Shown here: positions 24,607 through 33,908 of the stretch, in pieces | Layout of the letters: each line of letters begins with the position of its first letter | Numbering within the stretch: position 1 is the stretch's first letter | Source: Ulota crispa | Taxonomy: Eukaryota; Streptophyta; Bryopsida; Orthotrichales; Orthotrichaceae | DNA: 64,000 nt | Reading direction: 5' to 3' | NCBI GenBank assembly: GCA_963920765.1 | Contig: OY987242.1 | Location: forward strand, 22,406,002 to 22,470,001 | The notes under the pieces: generated by a model | Database searches by the model: none | Told to the model about the DNA's origin: nothing | What the model saw: the letters and a program-made list of their open reading frames with translations, nothing else | Program-made: the position numbers and the translations under genes

Positions 24607-25368
24607 TTAACCCATGAGCGTCTTGGCCATTTTCACCAAAATCTAGGTTTTGGGAGACCTACGACTTTGATGCATTGTATCTCAGTCAATAAGATGATCC
24701 ACAAAACTGACCATTGAAAATAGTGGAACACCTACTTAGAAAATGGCTTGCAAAATTTGGGAACAATTGACCGTGGGAAATGGGAGATTACAACAATTGA
24801 TCAAACAACTTGTGATGGCAAAATCTCAATTTTTGGTAGGTACTTGCTATTTAATAATTTTTACAAAATTTGATAAGTCCTGGATTCATCTCAATTTTTG
24901 TGAGTAGCAAGATTAGATGTGAATGCACACACTTGCAAACTATCGATGATTTTACTTTTTTTTATGTCAAGTTTTAGGGCTTCAAATTGCTATTGAGTGG
25001 AAAACAATGACCAACACAATCAGTGAGGTTTGCCACAATAAGGGTTTAGAACATGTTTGAACCCTTGCCAAGAGATTTCCCATCACCACAAAGCACACAC
25101 AAGGAAGCTTGCAAGGGATATTTATTGGTTGCAACTTGTAAAATGTTGTTTGCCACCACGCCATGTATGAAGTTTCACCCAATCAATCTCTTGAGGCCCC
25201 TGTACAACATTTGGCTTGCCTCACCATTAGTCCTTTGGCATGGACAATTTGAATACCTTCATAATTGTAATTTATAGAAAGACCAAAAAATTATATCCAA
25301 AACCTCAAACAAGCATTTGAAAAATCATGCGAGGACACCTTCGGTCCTTTGGGGCGATTGGGCGTTAA
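24607..25368. mobile_element. TTAA element, subfamily 4, left half of an inverted pair
   Basis: It starts TTAACCCATGAGCG and ends GGTCCTTTGGGGCG through GGGCGTTAA. The body is the reverse complement of the next element (25,365-26,118): for example CACAAAGCACACACAAGGAA here against CTTCCTTGTGTGTGCTTTGT there. The two share the central TTAA at 25,365-25,368. Confidence 0.75.
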
Positions 25369-26118
25369 TCCTTGAGCGCCCTAGAGACTGTATACTGTTT
25401 TTGGTGATTTCAAGAGCTTATTTGAGGAATTGGATCTAATTTTTTGATCTTGCTATAAACTGCAATTATGAAGGTATTCAAGTTGTCCATGCTAATGGAG
25501 TAATGGCAAGGAAAGTTAAATGTTGTACAAGTGATGCAATATTTGATTAGGTGAAACACCACACAGGGTGTGGTGGCAAACATCATTTTACAAGCTGCAA
25601 TTGGTCATTATCCCTTGCAAGCTTCCTTGTGTGTGCTTTGTGGTAGCAAGAAAGTTGTTGGCAAGGGTTCAAGCATGTTCTAGACCCTTATTATGGCAAC
25701 TGCCACCAACTGTGCCTATCATTGTTTTCCGTGCAATAGCAATTTGAAGCCCTAAAACTTGATAAAAAGAAGTAAAATCTTCAATAGTTTGCAAGTGTGT
25801 GCATTCACATCTAATCTTGCTGCTCACAAAAATTGAGATGAATCCGGGACTTATCAAATTTTGTAAAATTTGTTAAATAGCAAGTACCTACCAAAAAATG
25901 AAATTTTGCCATCACAAGTTGTTTGATTTAAGTATTATAATCTCCCATCTCCCATGGTCAGTTGTTCCCAAAATTTGCAAACCATTTTCTAAGTGTTCCA
26001 CTATTTTCAATGGTCACTTTTTGTGAATCATCATATTGATTGAGATACAATGCATCAAAGTTGCCGGTCTCCAAAAACCCTGATTTTGGTGGAAACGGCC
26101 TGGGCCCTCAGGGGTTAA
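25365..26118. mobile_element. TTAA element, subfamily 4, right half of an inverted pair
   Basis: It starts TTAATCCTTGAGCGCCC and ends GGGCCCTCAGGGGTTAA. It is an inverted copy of 24,607-25,368 and begins at the same TTAA where that copy ends. Together they make a palindrome of about 1.5 kb. Confidence 0.75.
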
Positions 26119-26262
26119 GGTATCGTGCACTATGAGAGAGAGCGGCATATTAGAAAGCTCTAAGGAAGAACCAACTATGACTTTTGTTTTTATTTTTCCC
26201 GAAGTTCTTTTTTGCTCTTTTGACACTTTCATGAGTTCATATACTTCTCCGTCCTTCCAAGA

Positions 26263-26286
26263 CCCGCCCCTCCGCCCCTCCGCCCC
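26263..26286 (-). other. Candidate G-quadruplex motif
   Basis: The plus strand carries four C-runs (CCC, CCCC, CCCC, CCCC) separated by G or TCCG, so the minus strand has three GGGG runs and one GGG run with short loops in 24 bases. It stands out in AT-rich surroundings, just upstream of the tandem array at 26,337. Folding is predicted from the pattern only. Confidence 0.6.
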
Positions 26287-26336
26287 TTTTGTTTTTGGAA
26301 TGGTAAAGACAACCAGTATCATACCAACATTCGGTA

Positions 26337-27092
26337 AAGATTTTAGCAAAATGTCGCCATAAAGGCTGCAGCTCAACTGTTGCTCGACTGAACCAAATGC
26401 ACAACACGGCAGTGAAAGTGTTTTCCATTGCAGTATCGGCAAACACCTCTCGAGCTTTAGCAAAACTGATAGTTATTACAGATTGATTGCTAATTGTTCA
26501 TTGCTGATTGTTGATAGTTGATTGTGGCTTTACTGTAGCTTGACTGTTGCTTGTGGATTGATTTGCTAATTAAATCGTTACAAAATTGCTTCTCCGCTCG
26601 GGAAGCTTGGTAAGATTTTTAGCAAAATATCGCCATAAAGGCTGCGCACTGCAGCTCAACTGGTACTCGGCTGAACCAAATGCACGGCTCGGAACTCGGC
26701 AAACACCTCTTGTGTTTTAGCAAAGCTGATAGTTATTACAGATTGATTGCTAATTGTTGATTGTTGCTTGTTGCTTGACTGTTGCTTGTGGATTGATTTG
26801 CTGATTAAGTTGTTGCAAAATTGCTTTTCCGCTCGGGAAGCTTGGAAAGATTTTTAGCAAAATGTCGCCATAAAGGCTGCGCACTGCAGCTCAACTGTTA
26901 CTCGACTAAACCAAATGCACAACACGGAAGTGAAAGTGTTTTCCATTATCGGCAAACACCTCTCGTGCTTTAGCAAAGCTGATAGTTAAGCTTACAGATT
27001 GATTGCTAATTGCTGATTGTTGAATGTTCATAGTTGCTTGTGGATCGATTTGCTGATTAATTCGTTACAAAATTGCTGTTCCGCTCGGGAAG
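26337..27092. repeat. Three tandem copies of a 235-275 bp unit upstream of the glucanase
   Basis: Units begin near 26,337, 26,611 and 26,846, each with AGATTTTTAGCAAAATGTCG followed by CCATAAAGGCTGC. Each ends in TTCCGCTCGGGAAG. Units carry internal runs of GATTGATTGCTAATTG and TTGCTTGACTGTTGCTTG words. Length differences come from small insertions and deletions. No coding role is seen. Confidence 0.85.
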
Positions 27093-27341
27093 TTAATCAG
27101 AGAACGGGCTGAGTTGCAGAGGATTGGACGAGGGGAAACAGAGTGAGCAGCCGAAATGCGAGGTTAAGTTGCTGTTAACAAATATTCCGGATCTTTGCAA
27201 ATTGTTACAAAAATTGCTTTTCCGCTCGGGAAACTTATCAGAGAGCGGGTGGAGCTTGCAGAGGATTGGACGAGAAGAAACAGAGTAAGCGGCCGGAATG
27301 CGAGGTTAAGTTTTCGTTAACAAATATTCCTGATCTTTGCA
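27093..27341. repeat. Two tandem copies of a second unit upstream of the glucanase
   Basis: Copies start at about 27,093 and 27,233, each with ATCAGAGARCGGG, GCAGAGGATTGGACGAG, AAATGCGAGGTTAAG and TTAACAAATATTCC. The first copy also keeps the TTCCGCTCGGGAAA end of the preceding array, so both arrays seem to come from overlapping duplications. Confidence 0.8.
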
Positions 27342-27681
27342 TATACGCCGAATGTTTATTCTACGAATCAGCGAGGCTATGATCAACCGCGGTGGCCGGG
27401 AGAACTGAGGCACAGGAATCGCCTGATTTGATTCCGCCTGTCTCCGAAAAAATAAAATCGTCTTTGTTATTTTGATTAGAGTCATTAGAGCTCTCCCTTG
27501 AAATTTTCGTCGCCGTATAAGCAGCGTCGCGATCAAAAGCGTTTGCGAAATTCGGAAACGAAACCTGCAGAAATTGCGCATTGATTACTTGATTTTTGTC
27601 CTCGTGCATATTTCTTTTCGTTCTCAGCTTTATCAGAAGTAGTGTCGCCTCGCTTTAGCGGCCGCTGGACATTCTCCGGGC

Positions 27682-27727
27682 TAAGTAGTGTCTACTTGTA
27701 GGGATAAGTAGTGTCTACTTGTAGGGA
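27682..27727. repeat. Tandem pair of a palindromic 23-bp word
   Basis: The word TAAGTAGTGTCTACTTGTAGG occurs twice in direct succession. Each copy contains the hyphenated palindrome AAGTAG-TGT-CTACTT, a form typical of dimeric protein binding sites. It lies about 800 bases before the glucanase start, so a regulatory role is possible but unproven. Confidence 0.6.
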
Positions 27728-28522
27728 AAGAAGATTCTGTGTAATAGGCATCAGAGTCGCCGGCATTGACCAGCAATAAAAGGAGCTCCTCGGCCGTCTG
27801 CTTAAGTGCTCCATTCTACACTTACAACTGCTCCTGCTTTTCTTAAACCTCACGACCTGCGGAAGAGCAACAATATTGTTTATTGAATATTAATTGCTTA
27901 GAGGATCTTCGGAGGTGATCGGTTGAATTGAAGTATTAATTGTCCCGTCGTCTGCTTAAGGAGATTCCGGTACTGGCCGGCGGAGTTAATAGTGGCATTT
28001 CGCTCTGCGAGCTGATTCACGTGCATTCGAGAGAACAATTTGTCCAGAGGTCTATTCAGCGCTTGTTGTGTGATAACGTCGGTTGATACTGTTCGTGTTA
28101 AGAATTGTCACGACCTACATAAGTTGTCTACTGCATTGTCGTTTGGCCATACCTGGATGCCAGCAGGTGGTCCATTTTGTGGAGTGACTTTGAGGTTTCT
28201 TGGATTGAGCGGTACCTGTCACAGCTGAACAATAGTGTCACATCAGTGATCCGCCAATTTCTGATTGTGTCGAGGAAGTTTATTTTACGAAGTCGATTCG
28301 GAGATTCTTGGTCATTGAAGGCCAGCTGAAACTCGTGAAGGTCGATTGGCGTGACACCGAATCTGGCTGAGTGTTTAATTCCGAGAAATTGCATGGAATT
28401 TGCAGAGTACTGGAAAATCGCATCCTTGTTACAATAAAGGAAGTTAACAGTCGGTTTTGAAGAAAAAGAATAACAGCTTTCGAGCTTCGGAATTGAGAAG
28501 GAACGTGGTTCAAGGAGAGCAG

Positions 28523-30328
28523 ATGACGATGGGAACGGCCAAGGGAAACTATTACAATTCAAGGATGCTGCCGATTTTTCTTCTCAGTCTGTTCCTGACA
28601 CCAAGTGCTCGGCTATGCCAAGCACAGACGTCCGAGAATGGTAAGATGTACAAATTCTTCAACAATCACGGCTCGTTATTCATTTCAGCTTATTTGCCTG
28701 TGTTTCTCAAATGATTGATTGATTCTCTCGTAAAATTGATCAAGGGATCACCAATTGCGCTTCCCTGAGAGAAATCATAAATCTGACTTGCTACCACAGG
28801 GATGATTCAGGGATACGAGAATGAAAATCATTGGAATTTTGACGTCTGAGCATTAGTTTCATGAAAATCAATTAAACGATTGAAGTTACTCAAGCGCTTA
28901 CAAATTTTGGCTATTTTGCTTTAAATTGCAGCTGGATATGCACAGCAATCACTCACTATGGGCATCAACTACGGAACACTGGGCGACAACCTTCCCAGCC
29001 CAGTCGAAGCAGTCGCAGCAATCCAAGCGATGAAGATTGGGAGAGTGAAGTTATTCAATCCGAATGCAGATATCCTGAAAGCGCTCGCAAACACCGGCAC
29101 GGATGTGGTGGTGACAGTTCCAAACGAAGAAATTGTTAACGTTGGAGCCAGCGCGGCCGCCGGCGATTCGTGGATTGAGCAGAACGTGGCGACCTATTAC
29201 CCTGCAACAAACATCGTGGTCATCCTGGTTGGAAACGAGATTTTCACCGGCACGGCGTTTCAGTCGACATGGACATCTCTCGTCCCCGCAATACAAAACC
29301 TGTATGCTTCTTTGGAGAGCCGCGGTTGGTCAGGCAAAATCAAGGTATCCACAGCTGTAGCACTCGATGTTCTGGCAACATCATATCCACCTTCGACCGG
29401 GACGTTCCGCTCCGACATTGCGACGCCCGTCATGCAACCGTTGCTGTCATTTCTCACCACGACAAGCTCCTACTTGTTCGTGAATGTGTACCCGTTCTTA
29501 ACGTACTCAATCAATACCGACATCAGCATCGGCTATGCAATGTTTGATGCAAACACCGCCAACGACGTGGTGGATGGCAGCCTCACGTACACAAATTTGC
29601 TGGACGCTCAACTGGATGCAGTTTACGCGGCTTCGACTAAGCTCGGGTTTGCGAATATGCGTATCTCCGTCGGAGAGACAGGGTGGCCCTCTGCCGGCGA
29701 CGCCGATCAACCCGGTGCTACCATCGAAAACGCTGCTGCTTATAACCGGCGATTGGTGAGAAAAGCGCTCTCCACGTCGACTTCTGCCACTCCGATGCGG
29801 CCCGGCATTCACATCCCCACCTACATTTTTGCCTTGTTCAATGAAAATTTGAAGCCTGGAGCGGGCTCCGAGCGCAATTGGGGTCTTCTATACCCCAATT
29901 TAACTCAACTGTACGCCATTGACCTAACTGGACAAACGGCGGACAGCGCATACACTCCCATCGACGATCCTTCACCAATTCTTGCGACTCCGCCCCTCAG
30001 TGCTGCATCTCCCCTTAGTGCTGCATCTGGAACGTGGTGTGTCAGCAATGCAGCGGCTGATGCAACGGCTCTGGAGAATAGTTTGAACTTTGCTTGCGGA
30101 TTAGACACAAATTTTTGCACGGCCATTCAACCTAATCAGAGCTGCTACCTTCCAAGCACGGTTGCCAACCATGCTTCTTGGGCTTTCAATAATTACTGGC
30201 AAACGTACAAGGGTGCAGGAGGTAGCTGCTCTTTCGATGGCGCTGGCCATTTGACCTCCACCGATCCAAGTATGGGACCCTATCATTTCCCTAAATCACA
30301 CGTCGTTGAGCTGCTTTCCAGATTTTGA
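28523..30328 (+). CDS. Glucan endo-1,3-beta-glucosidase, GH17 plus X8 (CBM43) domain
   Basis: Secreted enzyme that hydrolyses beta-1,3-glucan (callose) in the wall or at plasmodesmata. Two exons, 28,523-28,640 and 28,932-30,328, give 504 residues; a start at the ATG at 28,565 is also possible. A hydrophobic segment at about residues 15-33 is the signal peptide. The GH17 barrel begins at MGINYGTLGDNLPSP (residue 49). The acid/base glutamate is in VILVGNE (residue 142) and the nucleophile in SVGETGWPSAG (residue 288). A linker with the repeat PLSAAS leads to an X8 domain at about 406-492 (GTWCVSN, ACG, FCTAIQPNQSCY, ASWAFNNYWQ). The sixth X8 cysteine, usually in a GSCxYP/F motif, is replaced (GPYHFP). 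There is no hydrophobic C-terminal tail, so a GPI anchor is unlikely. Tandem arrays lie upstream. The family call is firm; substrate and site are inferred. Confidence 0.93.
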
Positions 30329-30348
30329 GTATTTCTTTGATTGGTATA

Positions 30349-30555
30349 GTGCATGACACTTATAACCAACAACTATTGGCCAAACAAGAAATACTAAAGC
30401 ACAACACATACATTCATTAGCTCAAAAATAATTACACCATCAAGAGGGATAAACCCTAAGCTTCATCTTGGTGGACTTGAATATTTTATACTTTTTTGAC
30501 AAAGCCTTAGCCTAACCACTTGAATTGGGAGTTGTTGGTTATAAGTGTCATGCAC
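30349..30555. mobile_element. MITE immediately downstream of the glucanase stop codon
   Basis: Perfect terminal inverted repeats of about 26 bases start GTGCATGACACTTATAACCA and end with the exact inverse at 30,530-30,555. The element begins 21 bases after the stop codon, so it probably forms part of the 3' untranslated region and may supply the polyadenylation region. Confidence 0.8.
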
Positions 30556-31453
30556 CGTAGGATGAGTGGTGTAACTTCTTTTTTTTATAATTTTAACCTG
30601 ATCGTGGTAACTTTGAACTGCACAGGTTTTGGGGCTTGTGTGTTCCCGCACTAATTCCACTCTAGGCTACGGGAGATGCATAAGTAAGAGCTGCTGCGCA
30701 AGCGCCGACTCTTCGAAGCATCAAACAGACGAGAGGAGTATATTGAGCTCGCTCAAGACAGATATGGACTCTCTTTTCTATGAAATATTTACATAGTTGA
30801 GAACGTTGCCCTTGCTTTGGGACACGTTCAAGGATTTCGATGGAGTCCCTTTTGCAGGTCGAGAAATTATCAGGAGCATAGATATGGGAAGCAAAGACAT
30901 CTAAACCGATTTGACTGGTACGGTTTGTCGATCGTCCACTGTCGTTCGGAAGGGATTTGGTCTTCTCAGTAGTGGGTTTGTGCGAAGTAGTTTTTTTGAC
31001 GATTTTGATTGGTTATTAAGATTTGATTGCCATTTTTCAAGATATAGAAGAAAGGAAAGGATTGTGTAGCATGCAAGCTCCAGCCTCTAGCAAGTGCTGG
31101 CAGTGCTTTTACAATACATGTGATTCCCCCTCATCCTAGACTCTTATGTAGCAAGAGCTTTGACATATTGCTCGCAACAAGTGGTTCGGGATTGGATGTT
31201 TGCTATATTCAGTACTGTTCTGATAATGTATGTTAAAGAGCATCCGGTTTTGGTTTCAGTCAAACATTGGGATCAGTGTAGGAGCGTCTAATTGTGATTC
31301 TCGTAAGATAGCAGTCGAAGAGGAAAAGACACACCCTTTTCCTGTTTTTGTTAAAAATTTATTACAGGTATCATCTGCATTGCAATGAATGACATCACTC
31401 ACTGAAGCCCAGCCGATACCATCCGGCCTGAGGTAGAACCCATACCCAAGCGT

Positions 31454-31689
31454 TTAACCCCTGAGCGGACAGAGTTATTTTAAGATTTAGGAGAAAATGG
31501 GGTTTAATGGCCACCATAGCTTGAAAAATTACATTTAGAAAAATCGATTGCAGGATTTGAAAAAGGACTACCTTCTTTGTTGATGTGAATCAACCATGAC
31601 TGTTTTCACTGTACAAATTAAGAGAAAAAATGAGACAAAGTTTGTGGGCCCATCGATAGTATATTGTCGGTTGGGCGCTCAGGGGTTAA
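31454..31689. mobile_element. TTAA element, subfamily 5
   Basis: A 236-bp copy with ends TTAACCCCTGAGCGGAC and GGGCGCTCAGGGGTTAA. It aligns along its whole length with 40,875-41,112 (shared GAGTTATTTTAAGATTTAGG and TGGGCCCATCGA). Its right TTAA is also the left TTAA of the next element. Confidence 0.85.
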
Positions 31690-32041
31690 CCCTTAAAGGA
31701 TGGATGAATCACCGTGGCTTGCCTTGCATGTAGCATTTTACAATGTTTTGCACATGGGCACCAGTAGTATTGCTTCAAAAAGTTGGAAAAGTAAACAATG
31801 CATGGTGCCCTCATGAAGATTGCAAGAAGGGCAGCTCAAGAACAAACACCATGTATCACAATTTGGGTTACAAAACAAAATGAATGTATCTCAAGAGGTA
31901 ATTTTTTGCCTTCCATGATGCACTATGCATTTATGATCACTTTTGAAAAAAAATTAGATCAAAATTAGTCTTTTTTGGGATACAGAATCTTTTTTTGAAG
32001 GCAAAGGACGTTTTTTGTCCGTGCCAACGTTTAGGGGTTAA
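31686..32041. mobile_element. TTAA element, subfamily 2, sharing a TTAA with its neighbour
   Basis: It begins TTAACCCTTAAAGGATGG at the TTAA that closes the previous element and ends GCCAACGTTTAGGGGTTAA. The interior is shared with 12,746-13,102 and 51,430-51,724 (CCTTCCATGATGCACTATGC, TTTATGATCACTTTTGAAAA). Confidence 0.8.
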
Positions 32042-32051
32042 GGGTTTGGGG

Positions 32052-32177
32052 CCGTGTGTTTTTTTTGGCCTCATGAGGCCACCTTGTCAGAAATTGGACC
32101 AATGTTTCTCTCTCCCTCTCAAAATTCTCCATTCCTGGGAGGGCATGTGGCATGTTGTAGGTGAAAAAAAAATGCTA
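32052..32177. mobile_element. hAT-like MITE with an 8-bp duplication and an empty-site counterpart
   Basis: The 126-bp element (CCGTGTGTTTT...AAAATGCTA) is flanked by GTTTGGGG on both sides (32,044-32,051 and 32,178-32,185). The paralogous sequence at 51,727 reads GTTTGGGATACCACAAGG with a single copy of the 8-mer and no element, so the insertion and its duplication can be read directly. Confidence 0.85.
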
Positions 32178-32294
32178 GTTTGGGGTATTCCAAGGTCTCA
32201 AAAAATTCAGGAAAAAAATCTGTAGGGATAGCCTTTCAACAAGCTATCATGGAATGTAATTTTTGTGGAAAAAAATATTATAGATTATTTTATA

Positions 32295-33068
32295 TTAACC
32301 CCTAAGTGTCTTGCTAAGAAAATTTAGCATACCTCCAAAATGGAACCTTCAACACCTTCCCTTAATTTTTAGAAAGTTGAACAAGTATTCACACAATCCA
32401 AACCTATCATTCTATACCCAACTGTAAATCAAAAGTTTAAGGCTAGTTTGATTTCAAATCCAAGTAAATCTGCAAAATCCCCACCGTTGAGAATCTCATA
32501 TTTGTTAATTTGAGTAGTAGATCACAATATGGATTTTGGACTTTGATGTGATTTTTTCCCAAAAAAATAATTACCTAATGGTTGATCCCATGAGACTGTG
32601 TCTAGCTATACTTGATGGGAAAAAAATCCTCAAATGGGAAAAGGCTCCAAAACTTATGGTCATTCAAAGTAAGTGGATCTAGCTGGCTTACTACTTTAGA
32701 GCTACAAAAACATTGCCCAATTGAGAGAAAAGAAGTGACACATCACCAACCTTCTCCCCTATACATGGGAGTGTGGGCTTTCAACCCATCCCATCCAAAA
32801 TTCCTCCATCCACAATGCAATGTACAATGCCTACAAACACTCCCACTAATAGTTTTAATATTAGAAATAGTAAATTCAAATGTTTGGGTGCAAAATCTAG
32901 AGGCCTCAAGGAACAACAAGCCAATTCAAAAGTTTTGTTGGACTTTTAGCTCCATTTGGACTTAAGTGGCAAACCAAAACTTGGGCATGCAATGCCTTTT
33001 TTGTCTACTTTTACACCTCCAAGAACCCCATTTGGCCATATTGGGCTCTTTGGTCCTTTAGGGGTTAA
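32295..33068. mobile_element. TTAA element with an empty-site counterpart
   Basis: A 774-bp element (TTAACCCCTAAGTGTC...GGTCCTTTAGGGGTTAA). Its flanks, TTATTTTATA on the left and AGGGCAAAGTTGC on the right, are joined without it at 51,831-51,856, where the sequence reads TTTTATATGAAGGGGCAAAG. The length of the joined form fits one TTAA target (now TGAA) duplicated to two. The interior has an open frame of 117 codons without family features. Confidence 0.85.
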
Positions 33069-33708
33069 AGGGCAAAGTTGCAACTCATAGGGTCCCTATT
33101 AGCAACTCTAAACTAACCTTGAAAGTTCTAAGATGTGTTTCTATAATGGCACTTGACCGTCCCAATCCCAACCCTCCCAAACTAGTCTAGCAATTGACAT
33201 GTGACAGAATTTGCTTGTGCAAGTAGAGTTCAATGCTCCACTATAAGTTCAACAATGTATGGTAAAACCCTCAAAAATAGGGTGCAGAATTGGGGACCAA
33301 TCGGGAAAATGGGCGTGTCTATGGTTGTGGTAACACTGGGATTGCTAAGAACCTTGCAACAGCGGCCTTCGTGGGACCAAGGCCCAGAAAATGCCCTCCT
33401 AGGCAAATGGCTCAGATTTTACAGTTTCCTAGGGAATTAATTCCCAGAAATGATATTCCAGAATCCTGAACCGTCCGTTCTTCTACGCAGATGTCATTTC
33501 TGTGCAAACTTTGGTATTGGACAACTTGCTAAACTAGCCGGTTAGCTGTAAACTTATAATCTGCTCTTGTTGGTTCTGTCATAGACTGGAAGTGATAGTA
33601 TAGCACAGAGTCTCCCTCCAAAGAGAGGCAGAGCTTTCTTCCATAGCTTGGTGAGATTTACATAGTATGCTACACATATTGTTTCAGGTGTTGGAGAGAT
33701 TCCTTTTA

Positions 33709-33908
33709 TAGTCGAACTCCTCTAAATTGATATGATTGGGAGTAAGTTATTAGTTAATTACCTTGAGGTTAGTGTTGGGATACCACCAAGGAGTATTACT
33801 ACTATTGAATTAATTACTTTGATTTTATGATTGATGTATAGTCTAACATTGAGATTTGTGTTATACATTAGTTTACAAAGCATATTGGCTTACAAGAGTT
33901 CTACTGTA
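33709..33908. mobile_element. Tc1/mariner-type (Emigrant/pogo-like) MITE
   Basis: The left end, TA then GTCGAACTCCTCTAAATTGA, is mirrored by GAGTTCTACTG then TA. The interior aligns with 41,241-41,479 (CACCAAGGAGTATTACTACT, ACATTGAGATTTGTGTTATA). The ends resemble those of plant pogo-like MITEs such as Emigrant, which duplicate TA. Confidence 0.75.

Larger units (their letters stand above)
10802..28522. other. Gene-free repeat block of almost 18 kb
   Basis: No supported gene lies between polyamine oxidase and the glucanase. The longest open frames (116 aa at 17,435 and 149 aa at 26,014 on the minus strand) show no domain features or codon signature. The first few hundred bases are the 3' untranslated region of polyamine oxidase. 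The rest is AT-rich and built from the elements listed separately; stretches such as 10.9-12.3 kb, 15.4-16.9 kb and 19.1-22.4 kb hold only low-complexity AT-rich DNA and faint repeats. About 27,350-28,522 is less AT-rich and probably holds the glucanase promoter and leader. Confidence 0.7.

Noticed and set aside
26014..26463. 149-codon open frame on the minus strand
   Set aside because: It runs from a TTAA element into a tandem array, has no domain or signal features, and its composition follows the repeats. Chance frame.
10802..28522. LTR retrotransposons or transposase genes in the repeat block
   Set aside because: I looked for long direct repeats with coding interiors and for long frames; none was found, only short non-autonomous elements.
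28128..28562. 144-codon open frame on the minus strand, antisense to the glucanase 5' end
   Set aside because: It overlaps the start of the real gene on the other strand and resembles no family; likely a by-product of the GC-richer leader.
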